A stretch of DNA of 64,000 nucleotides. Origin: Marivita hallyeonensis (lineage in GTDB: Bacteria; Pseudomonadota; Alphaproteobacteria; Rhodobacterales; Rhodobacteraceae). Under the pieces are notes generated by a model. That model was not told where the DNA came from and made no database searches. It saw only the letters and a program-made list of their open reading frames with translations. Position numbers and translations under genes: made by a program. This document shows, piece by piece, positions 23,752-33,100 of this stretch (the stretch's first letter is position 1; every line of letters starts with the position of its first letter). The stretch spans positions 930,001-994,000 of the forward strand of contig NZ_FQXC01000001.1 in assembly GCF_900129875.1 (NCBI RefSeq), read 5' to 3'.

Positions 23752-24531
23752 ATGGACCTGTCAGAATTCGAACGCCGCGCGGCGGCGGTGATGCCGAACA
23801 TGATCGTCACGGATGAAAGCGGCGCGCCGTCGCTCTCGCCCGAGTTTCTCGCCTTGCATGATGACGTCATGGAGGCGCTTGGCGATAACCCGGAGGATTC
23901 AACGCTGACGCAGCTTGCGGAAGCGTTGAGCGGGCTGCGGTTGACCTTGAGCGATCCGGACATCGCCGCAGAGACACTGAACGCGCTGCGGAACCCGCCG
24001 CCGCCACAGCCGCCGCTCTTCGACGCGATCGAGACCGGCGATGTATCTCAGATCCGTGCGGCGCTTCATGGCTGCGATGTGAATGCCCGGTTCGGAGAGT
24101 ACGACAAGACCGCCCTCTATCATGCTGTGACCGAATTAGACGGCCTGTCGCTCGAGGTTGTGCACCTGCTTCTCGATGCCGGGGCCGACCCGAGATTGGG
24201 GCTGACGGACAGCAATGTGCTGCACGGGCTGGGGTTCGCCCGCACGCGTCATCTTGCTCCTGAAGATCTTGCCGGATTTGTCACACGCTGTGTCGACCTT
24301 GGCGCAGATCTCGAACACCGTACCTGCAGACTGCAATGGACGCCGCTCATCACCGCAGTGTCGGAATGGGAGCCGGTCGCGACCGAGGCGCTGTTGATGG
24401 TCGGTGCGGACATCACCGCTTGCGCAGGCGACACGGGGAAAGGGTGCTTTTCGGGCGCTAGCGTCTGGGATTTCGCCAACGGCCATGACGAAACGCTTGC
24501 CGTGCTGAACACCTACGCCAAGCGGCAGTAG
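23752..24531 (+). CDS. Ankyrin-repeat protein
   Basis: A 259-residue cytosolic protein. After an N-terminal helical part (1-80) it has ankyrin-like repeats: LFDAIETGDVSQIRAALHGC (about 87-106), KTALYHAVTELDGLSLEVVH then LLLDAGADPRLG, and WTPLITAVSEW followed by ALLMVGADITA. These mediate protein-protein binding; partner and function are unknown. It sits alone on the plus strand between hisA and hisH, and its stop is 1 base from the hisH stop. Confidence 0.8.
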   Translation: MDLSEFERRAAAVMPNMIVTDESGAPSLSPEFLALHDDVMEALGDNPEDSTLTQLAEALSGLRLTLSDPDIAAETLNALRNPPPPQPPLFDAIETGDVSQIRAALHGCDVNARFGEYDKTALYHAVTELDGLSLEVVHLLLDAGADPRLGLTDSNVLHGLGFARTRHLAPEDLAGFVTRCVDLGADLEHRTCRLQWTPLITAVSEWEPVATEALLMVGADITACAGDTGKGCFSGASVWDFANGHDETLAVLNTYAKRQ

Positions 24532-24532
24532 A

Positions 24533-25165
24533 TCAGGGCGTCCAGGTCAGGAAGTTGGCGATCATCCTCAGCCCGGTTGCGGCGCTTTTTTCCGGATGGA
24601 ACTGGAAACCGATCATTGTGTCCCGCGCGACAATGGCCGTGACATCGCCACCGTAATCCACATGGGCAAGTCGCTGAGCGGGCGTTTCGACGCGCATTTG
24701 GTAGGAATGCACGAAATAGGCATGCTCGCCCGTCTCGACGCCCTCCAGCACGGCATGTGGTTGGTCAATCACCAGATCGTTCCACCCCATATGTGGCACT
24801 TTCAGCCCGCCCGCGGGTGTGATCCGCTCGACCACCCCGTTGATCCAGCCCAGACCGTCTGTCGGCTCGTATTCCAGCCCCTGCCGCGCCATGAGCTGCA
24901 TGCCGACGCAGATGCCAAGGAAGGGGCGTCCCTTCGCCTCCACGGCCTCGACCATCGCGGCGAAGGTGCCCGCCGCGCGCAGGGCCTTGGCACAGGCCGG
25001 GAAAGCCCCGTCGCCCGGCAACACGATCCGGTCGGCGCGCGCCACGACATCGGCCTCTGCCGTCACCACGACCTCGCCTGCGCCAACCTCGGCCGCCATG
25101 CGCTGGAACGCTTTCTCAGCCGAATGCAGGTTGCCGCTTTCGTAATCGATGATCGCCGTGAGCAC
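24533..25165 (-). CDS. hisH: Imidazole glycerol phosphate synthase glutaminase subunit
   Basis: A 210-residue class I glutamine amidotransferase that supplies ammonia to HisF. The nucleophile is in FLGICVGMQLMA (Cys about residue 85), and the His/Glu of the triad are in GFQFHPEKSAATGLRMI (about 185-201). The start YESGNLHS motif is typical. It directly abuts hisB (start next to the hisB stop), so the two form an operon. Confidence 0.95.
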   Translation of the reverse strand: MLTAIIDYESGNLHSAEKAFQRMAAEVGAGEVVVTAEADVVARADRIVLPGDGAFPACAKALRAAGTFAAMVEAVEAKGRPFLGICVGMQLMARQGLEYEPTDGLGWINGVVERITPAGGLKVPHMGWNDLVIDQPHAVLEGVETGEHAYFVHSYQMRVETPAQRLAHVDYGGDVTAIVARDTMIGFQFHPEKSAATGLRMIANFLTWTP

Positions 25166-25753
25166 TTACAACGACCCCTTTGTCGACGGGACGGCGTCCG
25201 ATTTGCGCGGGTCAACCTCAAGCGCGTCGCGCAGCGCGCGCGCCACCGCTTTGAACGCCGCCTCCGCGATGTGATGGCTGTTCACGCCGTGCAGCTGGTC
25301 CACGTGCAGCGTGATCCCGCCATGGGTCGAGAACGCCTGAAAGAACTCGCGCACCAGCTCGGTGTCGAACGTACCCACTTTAGCTGTCGGCATTGCGACA
25401 TTCCACACGAGGAACGGGCGCGCGGACAGGTCCAGTGCCGCGCGCACCAGCGCATCGTCCATCGGCAACAGGCATGACCCGTATCGCACGATCCCGCGCT
25501 TGTCGCCCATGGCTTGCGTCAAGGCCTGCCCCAGAGCGATGCCCACATCCTCGACCGTGTGGTGATCGTCGATATGGGTGTCGCCCTCGCAGCGCACGGT
25601 CATGTCGATGAGCGCATGGCGGGCCAGCTGATCCAGCATGTGATCGAAAAAGCCGACACCTGTCTGGTTGTCATACGTTCCCGTGCCGTCGAGAGAGATC
25701 TCGACAGTGATCTTCGTCTCGGCCGTGTTTCGGGTCACTGTGGCGTTGCGCAT
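25166..25753 (-). CDS. hisB: Imidazoleglycerol-phosphate dehydratase
   Basis: A 195-residue single-function HisB, without the phosphatase part found in E. coli. The manganese-binding motifs are [14 protein letters not shown] (about 34-47), [18 protein letters not shown] (about 62-79), and, in the second half, [18 protein letters not shown] and [17 protein letters not shown]. It catalyses the step after HisF/HisH. It is the first gene of the hisBH pair; the divergent GNAT gene starts 120 bases away. Confidence 0.95.
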   Translation of the reverse strand: MRNATVTRNTAETKITVEISLDGTGTYDNQTGVGFFDHMLDQLARHALIDMTVRCEGDTHIDDHHTVEDVGIALGQALTQAMGDKRGIVRYGSCLLPMDDALVRAALDLSARPFLVWNVAMPTAKVGTFDTELVREFFQAFSTHGGITLHVDQLHGVNSHHIAEAAFKAVARALRDALEVDPRKSDAVPSTKGSL

Positions 25754-25873
25754 GTGCCTGTCCTTCGCTCATGTCAGCGGCCTTATAGGCGCGCGCCCCG
25801 GCAGCGCCAAGGCCCCGTTGCAATTGCGGTTCCATGCGTGTTTCCTCGGCACGACCTTGCAGAACCTATTGCC

Positions 25874-26338
25874 ATGACCCAGCATCCCATTCGCACCGCC
25901 AGAGCCGATGACGCCGACGCGCTGGGAGTGGTCATGTTTCGCGCCATCCATGAAGGCGCCAGCCCCTACACAGAGGCGCAGCGCACCGCGTGGCTCGCCC
26001 GCCCCAACCGCGGTCCCGATTGGGCTGACCGGCTCGCTGCGCAATTCGTGGTGCTGGCCGCGCCGGACGCGATTACGGGCTTCATGACGCTGACGCCCGC
26101 TGGCCACATCGACCTGGCCTTTATCCTGCCGGACGCGCGTGGGCAGGGGCTCTTTGCCGCGCTTTTTGCGCGGATCGAGGCCGAGGCCCGACGGAAGCGC
26201 ATCCTCCGGCTCACTACACATGCCAGTCTCATGGCACAGCCCGCCTTTGCCCGGCAGGGATTTGCCATCGAACACCACGAAACGATCGAAATACAAGACC
26301 ATAGACTGGCGCGCGCGGCGATGTCCAAATCTCTGTGA
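25874..26338 (+). CDS. GNAT-family N-acetyltransferase
   Basis: A 154-residue acetyltransferase. The motif A acetyl-CoA loop is LAFILPDARGQGLFAALFAR (about 82-101, with RGQG), followed by RRKRILRLTTHASLMAQPAFARQGF, the motif-B region. Substrate unknown. The start at 25874 (MTQHPIRTARADDADAL) fits the usual N-terminus, although the same frame is open further upstream. It ends just before the tRNA-Gly pair on the other strand. Confidence 0.83.
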   Translation: MTQHPIRTARADDADALGVVMFRAIHEGASPYTEAQRTAWLARPNRGPDWADRLAAQFVVLAAPDAITGFMTLTPAGHIDLAFILPDARGQGLFAALFARIEAEARRKRILRLTTHASLMAQPAFARQGFAIEHHETIEIQDHRLARAAMSKSL

Positions 26339-26349
26339 AGGAAGGTCGA

Positions 26350-26424
26350 TGGAGCGGGCGAGGCGATTCGAACGCCCGACCCTAACCTTGGCAAGGTTAT
26401 GCTCTACCCCTGAGCTACGCCCGC
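26350..26424 (-). tRNA. tRNA-Gly (anticodon GCC)
   Basis: On the minus strand the gene starts GCGGGCGTAGCTCAG and ends with an encoded CCA. The acceptor stem GCGGGCG pairs with CGCCCGC, the anticodon loop is TTGCCAA, and the T-loop is TTCGAAT. Confidence 0.97.
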
Positions 26425-26446
26425 GCTGCCATCGATCAGACCAGAT

Positions 26447-26521
26447 TGGAGCGGGCGAGGCGATTCGAACGCCCGACCCTAACCTTGGCAAGGTTATGCT
26501 CTACCCCTGAGCTACGCCCGC
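26447..26521 (-). tRNA. tRNA-Gly (anticodon GCC), second copy
   Basis: Identical over its whole length to the copy at 26350-26424, including the encoded CCA, and separated from it by 22 bases. This is a tandem duplicate on the same strand, transcribed before the other copy. Confidence 0.97.
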
Positions 26522-26730
26522 ATGCCAATCTTGGTGAGGCGGATTTAGTGGGTGACGGGGCAGGGTGCAAGAGGAAAATTCCGGGTGTGGATCTTGGCGG
26601 TCCGGGTGGTGTGGCAGAGCAGCAGAGATCGCTATGCCGCCCGAACCTGCCGTCATACGGGCCAGGAAAAACGGCCTGTTGTGAATGTGCCGAAACGTTT
26701 GAGGCAGCGCGTCCTTCCTTGAACTGCCTA

Positions 26731-27435
26731 TCAATTCAAGGTCCCGGTCGCTTGTCCGGCTTGCTCGGGCACGGGGGTGCTCACCGACAGCTTGCGTGCG
26801 ATGTCCTTGTTGAACAACGCGCTGATTGCATTGGAAATGCGGGGCGATTTGTCCATCAACGCTTTGAGTTTTGCGCGATCCCAACGAACATATTCGGTTC
26901 CCTTTTGTGCGATCACGTCCGCCGTTGCGGGACCGTCGATCAGGAATGAGATCTCGCCAATGAAATTTCCAGGTCCGATCCACGCATCTGTCCCGTCCCG
27001 AAAAAGGTGCATTTGTCCTGCTGAGACGAGGTAAAGACTGTCGGGTCGCACACCTCGCGTACAAATCCGGGTCTCGGCTTCGGCCGTCACCCAATCTGCG
27101 TGCTTCATGATCCGCCGGAACTGTCCCGGATTGAGCGTCGGGAAGGAAGCGTAGAGTGCCAGCATCGTCGCATTCATGCCCAGGGTTGAACGCTCGTGAA
27201 GGATCACACCGATCATGAACAGGTTGGTGACGCCGATCACCGAGCTGGCCCAAATGGCATCCCAAAGCGGCGCCTCGGAGACATAGTAGTAGTAAACGAT
27301 GTAGCAAAACGTACCTGCGAGAATGAGAAGTCGCAGCCATAGCTCATTGCGGGCAAGCAGACCCCATACGTAGAAGAACAACGCGACGTGTACGAAAAAC
27401 TCTGCTGAGAAGAATTGAGAGGGGTCCACTGGCAT
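26731..27435 (-). CDS. Membrane-anchored cyclic-nucleotide-binding (Popeye/CRP-like) protein
   Basis: A 234-residue protein. Residues 1-90 hold about three membrane helices (FFVHVALFFYVWGLLA, LLILAGTFCYIVYYYY, IGVTNLFMIGVILH). Residues about 95-215 are a cyclic-nucleotide-binding beta roll: LYLVSAGQMHLFRDG and GNFIGEISFLIDGPATADV. In CRP the phosphate cassette is GE...RxAxV with an arginine for the cyclic phosphate; here that arginine is replaced (GPATADV), as in Popeye-type proteins. It lies directly behind the cyclase gene on the same strand (134 bases apart), which suggests that it senses the product of that cyclase. No DNA-binding domain is present. Confidence 0.75.
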   Translation of the reverse strand: MPVDPSQFFSAEFFVHVALFFYVWGLLARNELWLRLLILAGTFCYIVYYYYVSEAPLWDAIWASSVIGVTNLFMIGVILHERSTLGMNATMLALYASFPTLNPGQFRRIMKHADWVTAEAETRICTRGVRPDSLYLVSAGQMHLFRDGTDAWIGPGNFIGEISFLIDGPATADVIAQKGTEYVRWDRAKLKALMDKSPRISNAISALFNKDIARKLSVSTPVPEQAGQATGTLN

Positions 27436-27569
27436 CCTCGCGGTAAAGGCCTTGGATGTGCTAGCAAGGCAGGGTCACCTTGGCAAAGCATTCCTTCACG
27501 GCGAACCGTGATCGGATTTCTCAATCTGGGCGGCACCTTAGAGAGCACCGCATATACCTGACGACAGCC

Positions 27570-28976
27570 TCAGCCCTCATGCGGACCAGTGGGATTGGTC
27601 GCGTGTATCCTGACTGCGTGGGTGATGCCCGGCAGAACGATATCCCCGATGGGCTGCAGATCGCGTTGTGCCAATTCTGCCGCCTGCGGGCCGACAAGAA
27701 CATCGACCGACCGCGTTTTTGCCACCTTCTCCAACCGGGACACGACGTTCATAGCGCCACCAACGGCCGTGTAGTCCATCCGCTGGTCGGTCCCGTGGTT
27801 GCCAACGCTGCATTCCCCGCTTTCGACAATAGCGACAGCTTCCATCGGTTCGGCCAACTGTCGTAGGCGTGTTTGAATCGCCAAGGCCGTGTCAATCGCC
27901 AGATCGGCATGATCTTCCTGCAGGAGTGGTGCGTTCCAGAAGGCCAGCACGGCGTCGCCCAGATATTTGTCGATTGTGCCGTTGCGGTTCATGATTTCTT
28001 CCGTAGCCACGGCAAGGAAACGGTTCACATGTGCTGATGCGGCATCCGACCCATGCACTTGCGCATAGGTCGTGAAACCGCGCAAATCGACCAGGAGGAC
28101 GGAGATCGTGCGGGTCTGAACCGCCAGATCTCGTCCCTCCGACGCCATGAGGGTCTCCACCACCGAGGGCGAGAGAAACTTCGAGAACTGCTCTTCGACC
28201 TGTCGCACGCGCCGCACGCCATCATCGGTCAGCATGCGCATCACCTGAAGCCCATAATGCGCGAATAACAAAACCGCGACCGCAAGTGCCGACATCGCGG
28301 TTGTCAGTTGCAGCGTCCAAGAGACAGCCGAGGTTGCGTAGGTCTGTTCTGACAGGGTTTCGGCTTCTGCCATCAGGGTCAGCACGGTTCGCACAATGGC
28401 CAAAACGGCACTCAAAGCGAGGGCCCAGAGTATCGCGCGTTTCAAACCTGCCGGTGCGTGCGGCAGGACGCGGAACACGGCATAGAGCAAGATGGCCGAT
28501 ACGCCGAAGGTCATCACAACCGTCCGCATGATCAGGTCGGGTTGCACATGCCGAAACCAAAGAACGCCGAGAAACACCGCCAGCCCAGCACCGGTAATCG
28601 ACCGCCACGGGACATCCCGGTCGTTGACCTGAAACAGCCCGGCCGCAAAGAACACGGCGGTCGACAGATACGGAATGTTCGTCAGGTATGTGGCCACCAC
28701 TGGGTCAAAACTGACCCGCAACCAGTCGAGCGTTAGTGCACAGGCAAGGCTGGCATAGCTCGCGGCGAAGTAAATCGCCGACCGCAAATGCGGAAAGCGA
28801 CGCTGCACCAAAAGGAAACTGATAGAAAACGTGGCCAGCAAAAACGGGCCGAGCAACTGAAAATAGGTCAAACGAAGCCGTCCATGAAACGATGGCTCCG
28901 TTATACGTGGTTTGGTCAGCGACGCCAGCCGTCGTGCGAGGCTGCACGCGGGTGGGTTTGGGACAGTCGCAGACAT
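27570..28976 (-). CDS. Membrane class III adenylate/guanylate cyclase
   Basis: A 468-residue protein. Residues about 30-250 contain seven or eight membrane helices with no recognised sensor name. The catalytic domain begins after KFLSPSVVETLM: the first metal Asp is in LLVDLRGFTTYAQV (about 300-313), the second in DKYLGDAVLAFWNAP (about 340-354, with the base-contacting Lys), and the transition-state region is DYTAVGGAMNVVSRLEKV (about 404-421, Asn and Arg kept). Most relatives have GDAVN here; GGAMN replaces the usual Asp. It is predicted to make cAMP (possibly another cyclic nucleotide) in the cytoplasm. It precedes a cyclic-nucleotide-binding membrane protein. Confidence 0.85.
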   Translation of the reverse strand: MSATVPNPPACSLARRLASLTKPRITEPSFHGRLRLTYFQLLGPFLLATFSISFLLVQRRFPHLRSAIYFAASYASLACALTLDWLRVSFDPVVATYLTNIPYLSTAVFFAAGLFQVNDRDVPWRSITGAGLAVFLGVLWFRHVQPDLIMRTVVMTFGVSAILLYAVFRVLPHAPAGLKRAILWALALSAVLAIVRTVLTLMAEAETLSEQTYATSAVSWTLQLTTAMSALAVAVLLFAHYGLQVMRMLTDDGVRRVRQVEEQFSKFLSPSVVETLMASEGRDLAVQTRTISVLLVDLRGFTTYAQVHGSDAASAHVNRFLAVATEEIMNRNGTIDKYLGDAVLAFWNAPLLQEDHADLAIDTALAIQTRLRQLAEPMEAVAIVESGECSVGNHGTDQRMDYTAVGGAMNVVSRLEKVAKTRSVDVLVGPQAAELAQRDLQPIGDIVLPGITHAVRIHATNPTGPHEG

Positions 28977-29124
28977 GATGCCAAGGCGCTAGGTTGAGGC
29001 GTCCTTCACGCGCCAGTGTTTTCCGGCCCGGAACCCGAATGGCGCGTCGGGGATCCTTCAAAATCACCCCACAGGGCTTCCGGTGAGGCTGTAAATGCGG
29101 GCCAGATACCCTACGTTCACCGGC

Positions 29125-30108
29125 ATGATGCGACGACGTACTTTCAACCGATACCTCATGGCCTGCGGTCTTGCCGCGCCGTCCCTTGTGCGGGCGGAAA
29201 GATCGGACACGCTCAGAGCCGCGATTGCGGGTTTGCCTCAACTGCATTCGCTACAAGTGCAGCGCAATGCCGACCTGCTGTTCGCCGAGGCCCCGCGCGG
29301 GCCCGGTCTGAATGCACTGGCGAATATCAAGTCCTGTTCCAAGAGCATCGTTGCGTTGCTCCTTGGCGTGGCCATCGACCGGGGGGCCATACCATCCGTC
29401 GACGCCACCCTTACCGAAGTTGCGCCGCGGCTTTTGGGGAGTAGCGCCACGGAGGGGGCAGGCCGGATCACCATGGAGGACCTCGTTACACTGCGCGCTG
29501 GCTTGGAACGGATGTCGGGCCCGAATTATGGCGCTTGGGTGAGTTCAAGCAACTGGATCGCGCACGCACTCAGTCGGCCGATGGTGGCCGAGCCGGGCAC
29601 GCAGATGCTCTATTCCACGGCAAGCACACATATCCTCGGCGCTGCGCTGACCGAGGCCACCGGAGACAGCCTCCTCGGGCTTGCGCGGACGCATCTGGGA
29701 CGCCCGATGGAGATCGAAATCCCCGCCTGGACCCGGGATCCACAGGGATATTATCTCGGCGGCAACCAGATGGCGTTGCGTCCCACCGCGATGCTCAAGA
29801 TCGCGGCAATGGTGCGCGACGGCGGCGTGTTCGATGGGCGGCAGATTGTGCCGGAAGCGTGGATCGACGCATCAGTCGAACCACGCACGCGCTCGCGATG
29901 GTCCGGCCTTTCCTATGGCTATGGCTGGTTCCTGTCACGCTCGGGCTATGTTCTGGCACGCGGGTATGGCGGGCAGATCATTGCAGCCCATCGCGCGCGT
30001 GGTCTGGCCGTTGCGATCACTTCAGACCCGACTCAACCTGCACGGTCCGGTGGGTACTTCGGCGACCTGATGCAACTTCTCGACGGCCCGGTACTTGAGA
30101 TGGCCTAG
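29125..30108 (+). CDS. Exported serine hydrolase of the beta-lactamase/NylB family
   Basis: A 327-residue class C-type hydrolase. The N-terminus MMRRRTFNRYLMACGLAA is a twin-arginine-like signal. The nucleophile motif SCSK is at about residue 70 (IKSCSKSIVALLLG), the YST tyrosine motif is in QMLYSTASTHILG, and the final KTG-equivalent loop is in ARGYGGQIIAA. This fits periplasmic esterase/amidase relatives of 6-aminohexanoate-dimer hydrolase rather than a true antibiotic beta-lactamase. Start 29125 was chosen for the signal peptide. It converges with pyc; the stops are 23 bases apart. Confidence 0.8.
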   Translation: MMRRRTFNRYLMACGLAAPSLVRAERSDTLRAAIAGLPQLHSLQVQRNADLLFAEAPRGPGLNALANIKSCSKSIVALLLGVAIDRGAIPSVDATLTEVAPRLLGSSATEGAGRITMEDLVTLRAGLERMSGPNYGAWVSSSNWIAHALSRPMVAEPGTQMLYSTASTHILGAALTEATGDSLLGLARTHLGRPMEIEIPAWTRDPQGYYLGGNQMALRPTAMLKIAAMVRDGGVFDGRQIVPEAWIDASVEPRTRSRWSGLSYGYGWFLSRSGYVLARGYGGQIIAAHRARGLAVAITSDPTQPARSGGYFGDLMQLLDGPVLEMA

Positions 30109-30131
30109 GACGGACGCGCAATTGCGACCTT

Positions 30132-33100
30132 TTAGCCCTCCAACTCCACCAAAAGATCCTTCGCGTCGATCTGTGCAGCTACCTGAACGTGGACCGCTTT
30201 CACCACCGCGTCGCGTTCGGCGTGCAGGCCGGTTTCCATTTTCATCGCCTCGATGGTCAAAAGCAGATCGCCTTGTTTGACCTTTTGCCCCGCTGACACG
30301 GCTATGGAGGCGACAACGCCCGGCATCGGTGCGCCGATGTGGTTGTCATTGCCGACCTCCGCCTTCGGTCGGGCCGCGGTCACCGCCTTCGCCTTTCGGT
30401 CAGGCACGCGGATCGTGCGGGGTTGGCCGTTCAACTCAAAAAACACGCGCACTTCGCCGTCGTCCTGGGTCTCTCCGACCGCGATCAGCCGGATTTCGAG
30501 CGTCTTACCGGGGTCGATTTCGGGGCTGATTTCCTCGCCCTGTGTCATGCCGTAAAAGAACGTCTTCGTCGGCAGCACCCGCACGGGGCCATAGGTGCGG
30601 TGACGGCCCATGTAATCGAGGAACACCTTGGGATACATGAGGTACCCGTTCAGATCCTCGTCATCGACCAGCTTTCCCTCAAGTTCCGCGATCAGCTTGG
30701 CGCGGGTCTCTTCGATATCCACGGGTTCGGCGTGTTTGCCGGGACGGTCAGTGAAGGCTTTTTCGCCCTTGAGGATCTTCTTTTGCAGCTTCTTCGGCCA
30801 ACCGCCCGTCGGCTGACCAAGGTTGCCTTTCATCATGTCGACGACGGAGTCGGGGAAACTGACATCGGTGTCCGCATCTTCAACATCCGCCCGGGTCAGG
30901 CCCTGGCTGACCATCATCAGCGCCATGTCACCCACGACTTTGGAGGACGGCGTGACCTTCACGATGTCGCCGAACATCTGGTTCACATCGGCATAGGTCT
31001 GCGCGACCTCGTGCCAGCGTTCCTCCAGCCCCAGCGACCGCGCCTGCGCCTTGAGGTTGGTGAACTGCCCGCCAGGCATTTCGTGCAGGTAAACCTCTGA
31101 TGCCGGGGCCTGCTGGCCGGTCTCGAACGCCGCGTATTGGCCGCGCACCGCTTCCCAGTAGTTCGAGATCTCGCGAATGGCCGAGATGTCGAGATCGGTC
31201 GCGCGGTCGGTATGGCGCAGCGCCTCTACCACGGAACCCAGCGTCGGCTGCGAGGTGTTTCCCGAGAGTGCATCCATCGCTGCGTCGACCGCATCCACGC
31301 CCGCCTCTGCCGCCGCCATGATAGAGGCAATCGCGGCACCGGACGTGTCATGCGTGTGGTAGTGGACTGGAAGCCCAAGCTCTGCCTTGAGCGTCTTGAC
31401 CAGTGCTGTCGCGGCGGCTGGTTTCATCAGCCCCGCCATGTCCTTCAACCCGAGCACATGCGCGCCAGCGGCCTTCAAATCCTTACCCATCTGCACGTAG
31501 TATTTCAGGTCATACTTGCTGCGGTCTGGATCGTTCAGATCGCCGGTGTAGCAGATCGTGCCTTCGAGAATACGGCCCGTATCCAGAACCGCATCCATGG
31601 CGACACGCATGTTTTCAACCCAGTTCAGGCTGTCGAAGACGCGGAAGACATCGACGCCTGTCTCGGCCGCCTGTTTCACAAAGAACTGCACCACGTTGTC
31701 GGGGTAGTTGGTGTAGCCGACCCCGTTCGCCCCGCGCAAAAGCATCTGCGTCATGATGTTGGGCATGCGCGCGCGCAGGTCGCGCAGGCGCTGCCACGGG
31801 CATTCCTGCAGGAACCGGTAGGCCACATCAAAGGTCGCACCGCCCCAGCACTCGACGCTGAACAGTTGCGGCAAGTTCGCGGCATAGGCGGGTGCCACCT
31901 TGATCATGTCGATGGATCGCATCCGCGTGGCAAGTAGCGACTGGTGCCCGTCGCGCATGGTGGTGTCGGTGATCAGCACACCCTTCTGCGCCAGCATCCA
32001 GTCCGCGACCGCTTGCGGACCTTTCTCTTCCAGCAGCGTCTTGGTGCCGGGCGGCGGTGTTTCGACCCGCAGCTTTGGCGCGCGGGCCGGTTTCAGATCC
32101 TCGGCGGGTTTCGGACGCCCTGCGACCTCGGGATGCCCGTTCACGGTGATATCCGCGATATAGGTCAGCACCTTCGTCCCTCGGTCCCGGCGCTTGGAGA
32201 ACTGGAAGAGCTCGGGCGTCTCGTCGATGAATTTGGTCGTGTACTGGTTCGACAGGAAGGTCGGATGCTTGAGCAGGTTCTCCACAAACGCGATGTTGGT
32301 CGACACACCCCGCACCCGGAACTCGCGCAGGGCGCGATCCATCCGGGCAATCGCTTTTTCGGGTGTCGGTGCCCAGGCGGTGACCTTGGTGAGAAGCGAG
32401 TCGTAGTACCGCGTGATGACCCCGCCCGCGTAGGCCGTGCCGCCATCCAAACGGATGCCCATGCCCGTGGCCGACCGGTAGGCGGTGATGCGGCCATAGT
32501 CTGGGATAAAGTTGTTCTGCGGGTCCTCGGTGGTCACACGCGTCTGCAACGCATGGCCATTCAGACGGATATCGTATTGCGAGGCTTTGCCGGTGGCCTC
32601 CGCCAGTGATTTCCCCTCGGCGATCATGATTTGCGCCTGCACGATGTCGATGCCGGTGACCTCTTCCGTCACCGTGTGTTCGACCTGCACGCGTGGGTTC
32701 ACTTCGATGAAGTAAAACTTGCCCGACTCCATATCCATCAGGAACTCGACCGTGCCCGCGCATTCGTAATTCACATGCGCGCAGATCTTGCGGCCCAGTT
32801 CGCAAAGCTCTTCGCGCTGGGCTTCTGACAGATACGGGGCAGGGGCGCGTTCCACCACCTTTTGGTTGCGGCGCTGGACCGAGCAATCGCGTTCGTAAAG
32901 GTGGTAGATGTTGCCGTGGCTGTCGCCAAGGATCTGCACCTCCACATGCCGCGCGCGGATGATCATCTTTTCGAGGTAGCCTTCGCCGTTGCCAAAGGCA
33001 GCTTCGGCCTCGCGGCGGCCTTCCAGCACCTTTTCCTTCAACTCGTCCGGCCCGTTGATCGGGCGCATGCCCCGACCACCGCCGCCCCAGGACGCCTTGA

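Noticed and set aside
29125-30108. Antibiotic beta-lactamase
   Set aside because: SCSK is present, but the YST motif and overall pattern fit esterase/amidase relatives of the NylB type; no resistance context is seen.
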